Origin: Ignavibacteria bacterium
Lineage (GTDB): Bacteria > Bacteroidota > Ignavibacteria > Ignavibacteriales > Melioribacteraceae
Assembly: GCA_009773205.1 (NCBI GenBank)
Contig: WPAE01000005.1
Coordinates: 1 to 57,227, forward strand
Length of the DNA: 57,227 nucleotides
Direction: 5' to 3'
A program made the position numbers and the translations under genes. Below, piece after piece: positions 32,701 to 42,183 of the stretch (the stretch's first letter is position 1; the number at the start of each line of letters is the position of its first letter). The notes under the pieces are model-generated. The model saw only the letters and a program-made list of their open reading frames with translations. It did not search any database and was not told the origin of the DNA.

Positions 32701-35181
32701 ATGGCAAAAAAAGTAAAACCAAAAGAACCAACTCCGGCTTTAGGAGATAATTTTTTTGTATTCTCTCCGGAGAAAAAAACGAAAATTCTCGGAATTTTCT
32801 TAATTGTTTTTGCGCTGCTTATATTCTTAAGCATACTTTCATTTTCACGTTCGGATGAACCATTTTTACATTATACCTTTCTAGACATTTTTGGAAGAAT
32901 TTTATCCAATGAGCAGCAGTTAAAAGACAATGTAGCTGATGTTCATAATTGGTTAGGCATTTTAGGCGCTTACATTTCTTATTTCTTTGTTGTTTCTACT
33001 ATTGGCTACTTTTCTCTAGTATTCCCAACTATTATGTTTATTTGGGGATATACAATTCTTAAAAAAGAAAAAGTTTTTAGAGTTCCGCTTTACATCTCAA
33101 ATTTTCTCATAATCATTACTCTGCTTATTTCCACTTTCTTCGGTGTGCTTCAATCAGTTCCTGAAATTGAGTTGTTCAAAGATGTATACGAGCTTTCCGG
33201 CAAGATAGGCTTTTTTCTTGGAACCGTAATAGGAAGACTTTTAGGCGGACTTGGCAGCATTATAGTTCTTTCAACAGCAATTTTAATTTCATTAATTGTT
33301 GCATTCGATTTTCAGTTTGGCTCAATTATAGATTTTTTTAAGCGATTGCTGAAGGATGAAGAAGTAACGGATGAACAAGATGAAACTAATGTTGCCAAAA
33401 CCGAAGAGAACTTAAATAAGATTAAAAATCTTCGCGAAGAAGGAAAATTTAAAAGGTTATTCAGCAACAAGGTTAATGATGTAAACGATGATGTAGAGTC
33501 TATTGAACCAGAGACAAAAATTACAATTGTGAAGAAGGATGATCCGGAAAAAGTTGTTGAAACCGAAATTGAAAAACCTGTTGAAACAGCTAAGAAAAAA
33601 TTGGAAACTAAAAAAGGGCACTCGAAAGGGAATGACTCAGAATTAGAGATAGATAAAACTTTAGAAGCTTCATTACCTAATCAGTGGGATGAGGAAATTG
33701 ATTACTCTCCGCCAAAACTTGATTTACTTTCTCTGCCAGAAAGCGAAGACGTTGTTGTTGCCGAAAGTGAATTAAAACGCAATGCCGAACTACTTAAAGA
33801 AAAACTTTCGCTATTCGATATTCTGATTGAGGATATAACTGTTACGCCCGGACCTGTTGTAACACTTTACGAAATTGTGCCAGCACCAGGTGTTAAGATT
33901 AGCAGAATAGTTTCACTTGAGCATGATATTGCTTTAGCTTTAGCTGCAAGAGGCATTCGTATAATTGCACCAATACCTGGTAAAAGCGCAATTGGTGTAG
34001 AGATTCCAAATGCAAAAGCAACTTTGGTACGCGCTCGTTCTGTTTTATCTAAAATAAAAGAAACTAAAGCAGAATTGCCTTTAGCTTTTGGTAAAACAAT
34101 TTCTGGTGATGTTTTCATAACCGACTTGGCAAAAATGCCTCACATGTTAATTGCAGGCGCAACCGGCTCTGGAAAAAGTGTTGGCATTAATATGCTGCTA
34201 TGCAGTTTAATTTATGCTAAACATCCTTCCGAAGTAAAGTTTGTTATTATTGATCCGAAAAAAATTGAACTTACTTTCTACAAAAAGCTTAGCAAACATT
34301 TTCTTGCTATTTCTCCGGATTTGGAAGAAGAGATTATTACAAATCCGCAATATGCGCTGCTTGCATTAAAGTCTGTTGAGTATGAAATGGAGAAACGTTA
34401 TGATAAGCTTGCTAAAGCCGGCGTTCGTAATATTGTTGATTACAATGCAAAGATGGCTAATCCAAAGACTCGCTTAAAAGATACAGATGAAATGAAACAT
34501 CACAAGATGCCATATATTGTTGTTGTGATAGATGAGCTTGCAGATTTGATGATAACATCGGGTAAAGAAGTTGAAGAGCCTATTGCACGTTTAGCACAAC
34601 TTGCCCGCGCTGTTGGAATTCATTTGATACTGGCAACGCAACGTCCTTCTGTAAATGTAATAACCGGTGTTATTAAAGCAAATTTCAATGCACGCGCTGC
34701 TTACCAAGTAGCTTCCAAAATTGATTCGAGAACAATATTAGATATGAACGGTGCAGAGCAATTACTCGGAAGCGGCGATATGCTACTCTTGCCTGCAGGA
34801 ATGCCCAAACCTATTCGTATTCAGAACGCATTTATCTCAACCGAGGAAGTGGAAAAGGTTACAAACTTTATTTATGTTCAAAAAGGTTATTCAAAGCGTT
34901 ATTTTTTACCTTCTCTTTACGATAAGAAAAAAGAAACAGCAGCCGATTTCTTGGCAGATCTTGACCCAATGTTTGAAGAAGCCGCTAGAACAGTAGTAAG
35001 ACATCAACAAGGTTCTGTTTCATTGCTGCAAAGAAGATTGAAACTTGGTTATTCGCGCGCAGCTCGTATTGTTGATCAGATGGAACAAGCCGGAATTGTT
35101 GGACCTTCGGAAGGGAGCAAAGCCAGGGAAGTAATTGTAGAAAGCGAAGAACAACTCGAAACAATTTTGAGAAGCTTATGA
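32701..35181 (+). CDS. ftsK: DNA translocase FtsK/SpoIIIE
   Basis: 826 aa. Four N-terminal transmembrane helices (about 27-205) are followed by an acidic/Lys-rich linker (about 220-335). The alpha/beta motor domain comes next, with Walker A GATGSGKS near 486 and Walker B VVVIDELADLM near 605. The FtsK hallmark RLAQLARAVGIHLILATQRP follows, then a C-terminal winged-helix gamma domain (about 765-826; SLLQRRLKLGYSRAARIVDQ) that reads KOPS sites. It pumps DNA at the division septum and activates XerD. xerD is 16 kb downstream. Its stop overlaps the lolA start (ATGA). Confidence 0.97.
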   Translation: MAKKVKPKEPTPALGDNFFVFSPEKKTKILGIFLIVFALLIFLSILSFSRSDEPFLHYTFLDIFGRILSNEQQLKDNVADVHNWLGILGAYISYFFVVSTIGYFSLVFPTIMFIWGYTILKKEKVFRVPLYISNFLIIITLLISTFFGVLQSVPEIELFKDVYELSGKIGFFLGTVIGRLLGGLGSIIVLSTAILISLIVAFDFQFGSIIDFFKRLLKDEEVTDEQDETNVAKTEENLNKIKNLREEGKFKRLFSNKVNDVNDDVESIEPETKITIVKKDDPEKVVETEIEKPVETAKKKLETKKGHSKGNDSELEIDKTLEASLPNQWDEEIDYSPPKLDLLSLPESEDVVVAESELKRNAELLKEKLSLFDILIEDITVTPGPVVTLYEIVPAPGVKISRIVSLEHDIALALAARGIRIIAPIPGKSAIGVEIPNAKATLVRARSVLSKIKETKAELPLAFGKTISGDVFITDLAKMPHMLIAGATGSGKSVGINMLLCSLIYAKHPSEVKFVIIDPKKIELTFYKKLSKHFLAISPDLEEEIITNPQYALLALKSVEYEMEKRYDKLAKAGVRNIVDYNAKMANPKTRLKDTDEMKHHKMPYIVVVIDELADLMITSGKEVEEPIARLAQLARAVGIHLILATQRPSVNVITGVIKANFNARAAYQVASKIDSRTILDMNGAEQLLGSGDMLLLPAGMPKPIRIQNAFISTEEVEKVTNFIYVQKGYSKRYFLPSLYDKKKETAADFLADLDPMFEEAARTVVRHQQGSVSLLQRRLKLGYSRAARIVDQMEQAGIVGPSEGSKAREVIVESEEQLETILRSL

Positions 35182-35795
35182 AAGCGAAAGTATTAATTAT
35201 GTTTTTCTTTTCCGTTGCTTTTGTAATTGCTCAGTCGCCTTCAGAGACGATTAAGAAAATTCAAAACAAGTTCAGGGCTATTGATAATTTTACAGCCGAT
35301 TTTTCTCAGAATTTTTTTAATGTAAGCGGAAACGAACAAGGCAAAGCCTCTGGTAAATTTACTTATAAGAAAAAAAATAAATTTGTAGTAGAACTGAAAA
35401 ACCAAAATATAGTTTCCGATGGAGAAACTATCTGGAATTATGATAAGAAATTTAATCGTGTTGTAATTAGCTACTTAAGCGATGATCCCACTTCTTTTTC
35501 ACTCGAAAAATTTGTGTTCGATTATCCCCCTTTGTGCAAAGCAAAAATTGTAAAAGATAATACTGCTGCCAATGATTTTGTGCTTGAGCTGACACCTAAG
35601 GATAACGATTTGCAGTTTAAGTTAGTTAGAATTTGGAAAAACTCAGACAACTTAATTTCGAAAATGGAATTAGTTGACGTAGGGGATATGAAATACGCTT
35701 TTACTTTCAGCGATATTAAAGTTAATCAAAACTTAGCAGATCAGATTTTTTCATTTAATCCGCCTAAAGGAACGAAAGTTATTGATCTCCGCTAA
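35178..35795 (+). CDS. lolA: Outer membrane lipoprotein carrier protein LolA
   Basis: 205 aa with a Sec signal peptide (about 1-19, cleaved after VIAQ or VIA). The mature protein has FTADFSQNFFNVSGNEQGKA, KKKNKFVVELKNQNIVSDGETIWNY and FSFNPPKGTKVIDLR, the usual LolA blocks of an open beta-barrel that carries lipoproteins across the periplasm. This fits the many lipoprotein genes in the window. It overlaps ftsK by 4 nt and the following gene by 14 nt. Confidence 0.93.
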   Translation: MKAKVLIMFFFSVAFVIAQSPSETIKKIQNKFRAIDNFTADFSQNFFNVSGNEQGKASGKFTYKKKNKFVVELKNQNIVSDGETIWNYDKKFNRVVISYLSDDPTSFSLEKFVFDYPPLCKAKIVKDNTAANDFVLELTPKDNDLQFKLVRIWKNSDNLISKMELVDVGDMKYAFTFSDIKVNQNLADQIFSFNPPKGTKVIDLR

Positions 35796-36852
35796 ATCAA
35801 ATAAAAGCTCGGCTAAAATTTGGGGAGCTTTATTAACTGTTGTTATCTCGTTAATATTTCTTTTTATTGCTTTTCAAAAAGTTGATCTTTCCCGTTCATT
35901 CTCAATAATCTCTAAAACCTCATTAATTGCAGTTCTTATTTATTTAGCAGTATTCTTTGCTTCTCATTATGCACGTGCTATTCGCTGGAAATTTATGCTT
36001 GATTCTGTTAAGCCGGATGTTTCTAAAAACTATCTTTTTGGGGCTGTAATGGTTAGCTATGGCGTAAGCTGTGTAATTCCAAGATTAGGCGAAGTTTACC
36101 GTGCATTGTTTCTTGGCAAATGGGAAAATATTTCTAGAACTACTGTTTTAGGTACAATTGTTGTTGAAAGAATTATTGATGTTACTTTTTTTGCTTTTGC
36201 TTCTTTAGTTAGCGCTGCAATTTATTCCGGCAATCTTTATTATGAAATTCCTTGGCTAAAAGCATTATTAGTAACCGGTTTCAGTTTGATTTTCTTAGCG
36301 GTAATCTTTTTGATTTTGTTAATTAGTTTTCAGAATAAATTTGCTGCTATATTAGTTTCGTTAACTGCAAAGCTGAGTATTAAATTATCCGAAAAATTAA
36401 AATCTCTGTTCGAAACGCTAGTTGAAGGATTTTCAAGCATTAAAACTTGGCGGCACATTGTTGGAATAATGTCTTGGTCGTTAATTATTATGCTGCTTTA
36501 TACGCTTAATACTTATGCCGGTTTTTTTATGCTTGATATGCACAACGAAGAGAGCATTAATTTTGCTACTGCTTGGATTGTGATGACAATTAGTTCTTTT
36601 GGGAATTTTGTGCCTACACCTGGCGGAACCGGTTCTTATCATGCAATTGCAATTTTTGTACTTACAAAAGTTTACGGCTTTGATTCCGAATCAAGCGCTG
36701 CCTATGCAATTCTTACTCATTTTGTTGGTTACGTAGGTTTTATTGTTTCTACATTTCTAATAATTAACTACTTAAATATGAAAAGAGCAAAGAAAGGGTT
36801 GCCTAAAGAAACTTTTCTTTCTGTACTTAGATCAAACTCGGATTCAAAATGA
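35782..36852 (+). CDS. YbhN/UPF0104-type integral membrane protein (flippase-like domain)
   Basis: 356 aa from a TTG start at 35782, inside lolA; I see no better in-frame ATG before the first membrane helix. There are eight or so membrane helices. The motif RAIRWKFML, the segment PRLGEVYRALFLGKWENIS, and FGNFVPTPGGTGSYHA in the last third are characteristic of the lysylphosphatidylglycerol synthase/YbhN membrane domain. The family is linked to lipid transfer or flipping, but the substrate here is unknown and no aminoacyl-transferase domain is fused. It overlaps the next gene by 4 nt. Confidence 0.85.
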   Translation: MISAKSNKSSAKIWGALLTVVISLIFLFIAFQKVDLSRSFSIISKTSLIAVLIYLAVFFASHYARAIRWKFMLDSVKPDVSKNYLFGAVMVSYGVSCVIPRLGEVYRALFLGKWENISRTTVLGTIVVERIIDVTFFAFASLVSAAIYSGNLYYEIPWLKALLVTGFSLIFLAVIFLILLISFQNKFAAILVSLTAKLSIKLSEKLKSLFETLVEGFSSIKTWRHIVGIMSWSLIIMLLYTLNTYAGFFMLDMHNEESINFATAWIVMTISSFGNFVPTPGGTGSYHAIAIFVLTKVYGFDSESSAAYAILTHFVGYVGFIVSTFLIINYLNMKRAKKGLPKETFLSVLRSNSDSK

Positions 36853-37481
36853 AAAAATGTTTAGCAATATTGGTTACAATATTTTTGTCATCAACTTCTT
36901 TTGCACAATGGGATTTTAGTGCTTCTATGGGATTGGATTTCAAATCCATGCCCAATTTTAGAGATTATGTAAACGTAAATTTTGCATCAGCTAATAATCA
37001 AATTTCTTCTTTCAAAAGTGCAGTAGCATTTAGCACGGAACTAGATTACAAAGTTGCCAAGAATTTTGCTGTAGGATTTGAATATAATTTGCAATTAGAT
37101 TCTTATCTCGGTTCGCTAAGCAATTATGAAATTTCTTACGGATTGCACCGACCATCTTTGATGGCATATTATTTAATTCCAGGTGCTGGCTATCAATTTA
37201 AATTAGGCGGCGGACTTGGTTACAGATATGCATTACTTAGAGAGAAAATTATTACAAGAACAGATTATGTTTCAAGCGGAATTGGATTACTTCTTAAAGC
37301 CGAAGGAAATACACTGCTTGCAAATAATTTTTACGCATTAATTGGAGGCAATTTGAGATACGACAACACAGGCGAGCTTGCAAACGGTTCTCAAAACATT
37401 ATCAATAAGTCTAATGGTGAGAAACTCAATCTTAATTCAATTTCAGTTGGAATTTATTTAGGTGTTACTTTTACTTTTTAG
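36849..37481 (+). CDS. Secreted beta-barrel-like envelope protein
   Basis: 210 aa with a clear signal peptide (MKKCLAILVTIFLSSTSFAQ). The mature part alternates hydrophobic and polar residues in eight or so strands (SAVAFSTELDYKVAKNFAVGFEYNL; GAGYQFKLGGGLGYRYALL) and ends in SVGIYLGVTFTF with a C-terminal Phe, as in outer-membrane beta-barrels. No family name is certain. It starts inside the previous gene's stop and is 9 nt from uppP, so it belongs to this envelope operon. Confidence 0.7.
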   Translation: MKKCLAILVTIFLSSTSFAQWDFSASMGLDFKSMPNFRDYVNVNFASANNQISSFKSAVAFSTELDYKVAKNFAVGFEYNLQLDSYLGSLSNYEISYGLHRPSLMAYYLIPGAGYQFKLGGGLGYRYALLREKIITRTDYVSSGIGLLLKAEGNTLLANNFYALIGGNLRYDNTGELANGSQNIINKSNGEKLNLNSISVGIYLGVTFTF

Positions 37482-37490
37482 GAGCAAAGA

Positions 37491-38339
37491 TTGAATTTAA
37501 TTGAAGCTATTATTCTTGGGATTATTCAAGGCTTAACAGAATTTTTACCAATCAGCAGCACCGGGCATTTAACAGTTGCCGGCAAGTTTATGAATCTGAT
37601 TTCTGAAGATAATCCGCAAAGATGGACATCATTTATAGCAGTTATTCAACTTGGAACTTTGCTTGCAGTCTTAGTTTATTTTTGGAGAGATATTATTTCT
37701 ATCATCCGAGAATTTTTACGAGACAACTGGTTTAACCGTGTTAAATTTGCCGAGCAAACACTTCACTCAAAAATGGGTTGGTATTTGATTATTGCTACTT
37801 TACCAGTTGCTATTATTGGTTTTTCCTTTAAAGACTTTATAGAAGGTATTTTTACAAAGAATCTTTTTGTTATTGCGGCAAGTCTCATCATTCTTGCACT
37901 TATACTTGCTTTAGCAGAAAAGTTTAGCAAGCTAAACCGCAAGAGCGATAGCTTGAACTTTATAGACGCACTCGTAATTGGATTAGCTCAAGCCATAGCA
38001 CTCATTCCAGGTTCTTCTCGTTCCGGAACTACAATTACAGCCGGTTTATTTCTTGGCTTCAACAGAGAAACTGCTGCCCGCTTTTCTTTTCTATTAAGCA
38101 TTCCGGCAGTGGCTGCAAGCGGACTTTTACAGTTTTACCAAGCAACGAAATACATTAGCCCAAATGGTTTTGTAGTTTTAATTATTTCAACAATTGTTGC
38201 CGGTATTGTTGGTTATCTATCTATTGAGTTTTTATTGAAATATCTTAAGACCAAATCCATGTTGATTTTTATTGTTTACAGAATAATTGTTGGTGTTGTA
38301 ATTATTGTTTTAATTTCTGCAGGTATAATTAGTCAATAG
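37491..38339 (+). CDS. uppP: Undecaprenyl-diphosphatase UppP (BacA)
   Basis: 282 aa from a TTG start, supported by GGAG 6 nt upstream. There are eight membrane helices. The two family motifs are present: GIIQGLTEFLPISSTGHL near 11-28 (with Glu and the His of the active site) and ALIPGSSRSGTTI near 168-180 (with the catalytic Arg). It recycles undecaprenyl pyrophosphate for peptidoglycan and other cell-wall polymers. Confidence 0.97.
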   Translation: MNLIEAIILGIIQGLTEFLPISSTGHLTVAGKFMNLISEDNPQRWTSFIAVIQLGTLLAVLVYFWRDIISIIREFLRDNWFNRVKFAEQTLHSKMGWYLIIATLPVAIIGFSFKDFIEGIFTKNLFVIAASLIILALILALAEKFSKLNRKSDSLNFIDALVIGLAQAIALIPGSSRSGTTITAGLFLGFNRETAARFSFLLSIPAVAASGLLQFYQATKYISPNGFVVLIISTIVAGIVGYLSIEFLLKYLKTKSMLIFIVYRIIVGVVIIVLISAGIISQ

Positions 38340-38347
38340 GTACAAAT

Positions 38348-38971
38348 ATGAACTGCAAACACGTCTTAATATTTGTTTTACTTTCCTTATTTCTTTTTAG
38401 CTGTGGTAAGCGTTACGAAACGGTAAATATTGAAAACGAAATTAATAGTGGGGAAAAGATAGAAGAAGTAATTAAATTAAAAGAGAGAGAGCAGCTTGTT
38501 GCCACTTTAATTACAAGTTTTGGAAAGATTGAGTTTGAGCTTTATCCCAATATAGCTCCTAAAGCAGTAACAAATTTTATTGGGCTGGGGCTTCAAGGTT
38601 ATTACAACAAACTTACATTCCACCGTGTAGTTAGAGATTTTATGATTCAGACAGGAGATTCAACAGCAACCGGTTCCGGCGGAAGAAGCTATTTTGGCAG
38701 CGAGTTTGAAGATGAATGCACTTCTGAATTAAAACACAGCTCTCCTGGTACAGTTTCTATGGCTAATCGTGGACCTCACACAAACACAAGCCAGTTTTTT
38801 ATTACTACTGTTGCTACACCTTGGTTAGATGGTAAACATACTTTATTCGGAAAAGTTATTGACGGAATGGATGTAGTTTATAAAATTGGCATAGTAGAAA
38901 CCGACAGAATGGAAAAACCAATTAAATCTATCTTTATAAACAACATTACTTTTGAAAAAAGAATCCATTAA
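38348..38971 (+). CDS. Lipoprotein peptidyl-prolyl isomerase (cyclophilin type)
   Basis: 207 aa. The signal ends in lipobox LFSC (Cys about residue 19), so the enzyme is membrane-anchored outside the cytoplasm. The cyclophilin domain (about 55-205) has FHRVVRDFMIQTGD with the catalytic Arg, SMANRGPHTNTSQFFIT, and WLDGKHTLFGKV with the Trp associated with cyclosporin binding. It should catalyse cis-trans isomerisation of Xaa-Pro bonds in exported proteins. It lies between uppP and holA. Confidence 0.93.
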   Translation: MNCKHVLIFVLLSLFLFSCGKRYETVNIENEINSGEKIEEVIKLKEREQLVATLITSFGKIEFELYPNIAPKAVTNFIGLGLQGYYNKLTFHRVVRDFMIQTGDSTATGSGGRSYFGSEFEDECTSELKHSSPGTVSMANRGPHTNTSQFFITTVATPWLDGKHTLFGKVIDGMDVVYKIGIVETDRMEKPIKSIFINNITFEKRIH

Positions 38972-38976
38972 AATTT

Positions 38977-40017
38977 ATGGCAAAGCAGAGTTTACAGCAG
39001 ATAAATCAATTAAATAAATTTCTTACCAAAGAAACTCTTTTGCCTATTTATTTTCTTTGCGGAGAAGATAGTTATACAATTGAGCATGCAGTTGAAGATA
39101 TAGAAAAAGTTGTTTCTCCTTTACTCGGCTCTGATTTTGACCGAGAAGTTTTTGCTGCTGATAAATCAACCGAATTGAATCAAATTTTAGATCTAGCCCT
39201 TTCTTTTCCGTTTGGAGGAGAAAAAAGACTTTTAGTGATCAAAAATTTTGAAAAATTTAACGATAAAAAGACTTTGTGCAGCTATGTTAAAGATCCTCCT
39301 TCTTTTTCTGTGCTTATTATTACACAAATGGGTGCAGTTTCTAATATATCAAGTGAACCGTACAACCTTCTTATTTCTAAAGGATTTTTGTTTGAAGCTA
39401 AACCAATAAGCGGAAACGAACTTGTTGATTGGTTCATAAGAATTGCTAAAAAAAGAGGTTTGGACCTTCCTGCAAACCATGCAGGAGCAGTAATTGAAGT
39501 AGTTGGTGAAAACAAAGCCTTGCTCGAAATGCAAATTCAGAAGTTTTTAGATTACTCTAACTCCGGTAAAAAACTTACTGTTGATGAATTGATAAAACTT
39601 TCTTCGCCTACTAAAGAATATTCGATTTTTGATTTCCAAGCTGTACTTGGTCAAGGCAATAAAACTAAATCTTTAGAGATTGGTCTCAACTTGCTAAACT
39701 CAGGCGTTGATATAGTATTGATAATAAACATGGTTGCAAAATTTATAATGACTGTTGCTCAAGTGTTTGATCTAAATAAGCAGGGCATCACAGATAAGTT
39801 TACTGCAGGTAAACTAGCAGGAGCTAATCCATTTTATTATTCTAATTGTCAAAAGGCAACTTATTTTTTATCCGAGGCAAAACTCCATAATGCGGCTAAA
39901 GCTCTACTCAATGCAGATTTATCAGTAAAAGGCTCTGGTATAGATCATAAAACGATATTGCAAATACTAATTGCTGAGCTGCTTGGCGAAGTTGCAGTTT
40001 CTCATTTTCAATATTGA
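38977..40017 (+). CDS. holA: DNA polymerase III subunit delta
   Basis: 346 aa. The clamp-loader delta subunit opens the beta sliding clamp. The N-terminal part has PIYFLCGEDSYTIEHAVEDI and LDLALSFPFGGEKRLLVIKNFEKF, typical of HolA. The middle has SKGFLFEAKPISGNELVDWFI and VIEVVGENKALLEMQIQKF. The C-terminal domain has FDFQAVLGQGNKTKSLEI. Sequence identity across HolA is low, so the call rests on this block order and the length. The -33 box of the next promoter overlaps its stop codon. Confidence 0.9.
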   Translation: MAKQSLQQINQLNKFLTKETLLPIYFLCGEDSYTIEHAVEDIEKVVSPLLGSDFDREVFAADKSTELNQILDLALSFPFGGEKRLLVIKNFEKFNDKKTLCSYVKDPPSFSVLIITQMGAVSNISSEPYNLLISKGFLFEAKPISGNELVDWFIRIAKKRGLDLPANHAGAVIEVVGENKALLEMQIQKFLDYSNSGKKLTVDELIKLSSPTKEYSIFDFQAVLGQGNKTKSLEIGLNLLNSGVDIVLIINMVAKFIMTVAQVFDLNKQGITDKFTAGKLAGANPFYYSNCQKATYFLSEAKLHNAAKALLNADLSVKGSGIDHKTILQILIAELLGEVAVSHFQY

Positions 40018-40048
40018 TTGCGAGAAATATAAAATATGGGTAAAATTG
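40017..40048 (+). promoter_or_regulatory. Promoter of the ECF sigma/anti-sigma pair
   Basis: ATTG (40017-40020), 20 nt, TAAAATTG (40041-40048), a near match to TTTG-N19/20-TAnnTTTG. It is the housekeeping pattern, so the sigma gene is not obviously autoregulated by an ECF-type promoter. Confidence 0.5.
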
Positions 40049-40094
40049 TTCACAAATTTGAAACTTTTTCAATTATTATTAGGTAAAACCAATT

Positions 40095-40679
40095 TTGGTA
40101 AAGCGTTTATCCGATTTGACAGATGAAGAACTAATTAAAGAGTATCAAGACAACAATACTCTTGAAGCCTATGAGATATTGGTTAAGCGGTATAAAGACC
40201 CGCTTATGAATTTTGTTTATAGGTTCCTTGGCGATAGAGATGCTTGTACAGATGTAGTTCAAGAAACGATGATTAAATTTTATCTTAACAAAGATTCTTA
40301 TCGTTCTTTCGCAAAATTTTCTACTTGGATTTATACTATCGCCGCTAATCTGGCTAAGAATGAACTCAAGCGAAGAAAAAGAAGAGTGATTTTTTCGATT
40401 GATAATTCCGATGATGAAAAATCTCCTCAGATCGAAGATAAGATGTTCTTGGCACCGGATAAATCTGCCGATAGTGAAATCAAAAGCGAAATTATTCAGA
40501 AAGCATTGCTAAAAGTAAAACCAGTATACCGGGAAGTTGTTGTTTTGAGAGATATTCAAGACTTGTCTTACGAAGAAATTTCTGAAATTACAGGATTAGC
40601 ATTGGGAACAGTAAAATCAAGAATTAATAGGGGTAGAATACAATTACAAAAACTACTTAAAAACATTTATAAAGAGTAG
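40095..40679 (+). CDS. ECF-type RNA polymerase sigma factor
   Basis: 194 aa from a TTG start (TTGGTAAAGCG), the only start near the N-terminus. Sigma-70 region 2 has DACTDVVQETMIKFYLNKD and FSTWIYTIAANLAKNELKRRKRR. Region 4 has YREVVVLRDIQDLSYEEISEITGLALGTVKSRINRGRIQLQKLL. This is an RpoE-like group IV sigma factor. The next gene, 4 nt downstream, encodes a one-helix membrane protein and is the likely anti-sigma factor, a usual arrangement. The input signal cannot be read. Confidence 0.95.
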   Translation: MVKRLSDLTDEELIKEYQDNNTLEAYEILVKRYKDPLMNFVYRFLGDRDACTDVVQETMIKFYLNKDSYRSFAKFSTWIYTIAANLAKNELKRRKRRVIFSIDNSDDEKSPQIEDKMFLAPDKSADSEIKSEIIQKALLKVKPVYREVVVLRDIQDLSYEEISEITGLALGTVKSRINRGRIQLQKLLKNIYKE

Positions 40680-40682
40680 CCT

Positions 40683-41354
40683 ATGAGCGAATTTTACAAT
40701 AATAAAGATGAACAAAAGATTTCCAATTTAATTGCAGATCTTAAAAAACTTCCTAAAGTTGAAGCTCCAGAAAATTTTGAATTCAATCTGATGACCCGAA
40801 TTCAAAATGAAAATTTTGGGCAAGCAGAAGAAGTTAGACCACGATTTAATCTGCTCAAATTTTTGGCACCATCGGCTGCTGTTTTAGCTACAGTTGTCTT
40901 GTTTTTCATTTTCTATCCACAACAGCAGGATATTCAAACTCAGATTGCTGAGAAGCAAAGTATTACCGATACACCATCAATTGCTGGAAATTCAGCCGAT
41001 AAAAATGTTGAATCACTTTTTAGTGTGCCGCAAAAGAGCACTTCACCTGAAGTAAAAAGCCAAAGACCGTCAAATATTCAGAGTGTTGAACAAAATTACA
41101 AACCTGCAAAGCAAACCATTGAATTTAATCCAAGGAAATCGGTTTCTGTTGATGATTATATTTCTGGTGCAAATACCAGCCCAAATTCCGGTACAAGAAA
41201 CAGTGTAGTAAATGTTGGCGAAAGGGCAATTGCTGATGGATTCTTTGTAGAAAAAAAGGCTGATCAAAAGACAATAGAAAAATATAGACACGAACTCGAT
41301 TCACTCAAAAAAGCCCTATTGAAGGCGGATTCTTTGAAGAAAGCAAGAAAATAA
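40683..41354 (+). CDS. Putative membrane anti-sigma factor
   Basis: 223 aa. A cytoplasmic N-terminus of about 58 residues (ISNLIADLKKLPKVEAPENFEFNLMTRI) precedes one transmembrane helix (about 60-78) and a periplasmic part rich in Ser, Asn, Pro and Lys, with a coiled coil at the end (YRHELDSLKKALLKADSLKKA). It lacks the His-x3-Cys-x2-Cys motif of ZAS-type anti-sigma factors. The position 4 nt after the ECF sigma gene and the topology are the basis for the call. Confidence 0.7.
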   Translation: MSEFYNNKDEQKISNLIADLKKLPKVEAPENFEFNLMTRIQNENFGQAEEVRPRFNLLKFLAPSAAVLATVVLFFIFYPQQQDIQTQIAEKQSITDTPSIAGNSADKNVESLFSVPQKSTSPEVKSQRPSNIQSVEQNYKPAKQTIEFNPRKSVSVDDYISGANTSPNSGTRNSVVNVGERAIADGFFVEKKADQKTIEKYRHELDSLKKALLKADSLKKARK

Positions 41355-41375
41355 AGGCTTTTTAAGTGTTCTTGA

Positions 41376-41407
41376 TTTGGATATTTAATTCAGCATAGCT
41401 AAATTTG
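41376..41407 (+). promoter_or_regulatory. rpmE promoter
   Basis: TTTG (41376-41379), 20 nt, TAAATTTG (41400-41407): an 8-of-8 match to the -7 consensus TAnnTTTG with a perfect -33 box. It lies 30 nt upstream of the rpmE ATG. Confidence 0.7.
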
Positions 41408-41437
41408 AGCCCAAAATTTTAAGGAAGTAGTGTTAAA

Positions 41438-41644
41438 ATGAAACCAGGAATTCATCCAAGTTATAAGAAATGTGCAGTTACATGTGTTTGTGGAAATACA
41501 TTTGTTACCCGTTCAACTGTAAGCAGCATCAAACTTGAAATATGTGCAGCTTGCCATCCGTTCTTTACAGGAAAACAAAAAATGTTAGATTCTACCGGGC
41601 GCGTTGAAAGATTCAATAAAAAATATGGCATGAAAAAAGCATAA
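41438..41644 (+). CDS. rpmE: 50S ribosomal protein bL31
   Basis: 68 aa. [11 protein letters not shown], then the zinc-site cysteines in TCVCGN (Cys16, Cys18) and [13 protein letters not shown] (Cys36, Cys39), and FNKKYG at the end identify the Zn-binding (C+) form of L31. It has its own consensus promoter and a terminator right after the stop, so it is monocistronic. GGAAG precedes the ATG. Confidence 0.97.
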   Translation: MKPGIHPSYKKCAVTCVCGNTFVTRSTVSSIKLEICAACHPFFTGKQKMLDSTGRVERFNKKYGMKKA

Positions 41645-41665
41645 TTTTATTTTTTTTGTTAAACC

Positions 41666-41690
41666 AGGGCTGTTTTACAGCCCTTTTGCT
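41666..41690 (+). terminator. rpmE intrinsic terminator
   Basis: AGGGCTG and CAGCCCT form a 7-bp stem with the loop TTTTA, followed by TTTTGCTTTTT. It is 22 nt after the rpmE stop. Confidence 0.85.
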
Positions 41691-41718
41691 TTTTAAATAG
41701 TGATGAGGTAGTAGTTGT

Positions 41719-42183
41719 ATGGAAAAGACTTTGTTATTACAATCTGAAAATATGTCTAACACCCAAAAAGCTCTATTTATGGTTATGGGAATTCTATTGC
41801 TCACTCAAGGTGGTCTAAATTTTAATGAAGCAGCGCTATTTGGATGGATTCAAATTACAGTTGGTTTGTTTTCTTTGTTCCTTGTTATGTATTTAATTTT
41901 GAGTAGAAATAACTTAACCTCATTTATTAAGATTGTAGAAAACGGTATTTATTTTAAGAAACACCCTTTTACTAAAGAAATATTCATTAAATCTGAAGAA
42001 ATTCGAAAACTGGAGTTTTCTAAAAGTTTAATTTTAGTAACTGATAATCACAATTCGTATAAAATTAGTCTTCAACACTTGACCTATAAACAGAGAAAAG
42101 AAGAACTGTCAAACTTTCTTAGAACGATAGAAGAGTTTAAGGTAATTAACAAAATAAGCGATAATGTCCCGAATACCGCTTAG
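41719..42183 (+). CDS. Two-helix membrane protein of unknown function
   Basis: 154 aa. Two transmembrane helices (about 17-34 and 44-62; ALFMVMGILLLTQGG and ITVGLFSLFLVMYLIL) are followed by a cytoplasmic domain of about 80 residues with a beta-rich pattern (IVENGIYFKKHPF...LEFSKSLILVTDN), reminiscent of bacterial PH-like domains. I do not recognise a named family. A GAGG ribosome site is about 12 nt before the ATG. It stands alone: a terminator precedes it, and a 188-nt gap without a gene follows before rsmB. Confidence 0.6.
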   Translation: MEKTLLLQSENMSNTQKALFMVMGILLLTQGGLNFNEAALFGWIQITVGLFSLFLVMYLILSRNNLTSFIKIVENGIYFKKHPFTKEIFIKSEEIRKLEFSKSLILVTDNHNSYKISLQHLTYKQRKEELSNFLRTIEEFKVINKISDNVPNTA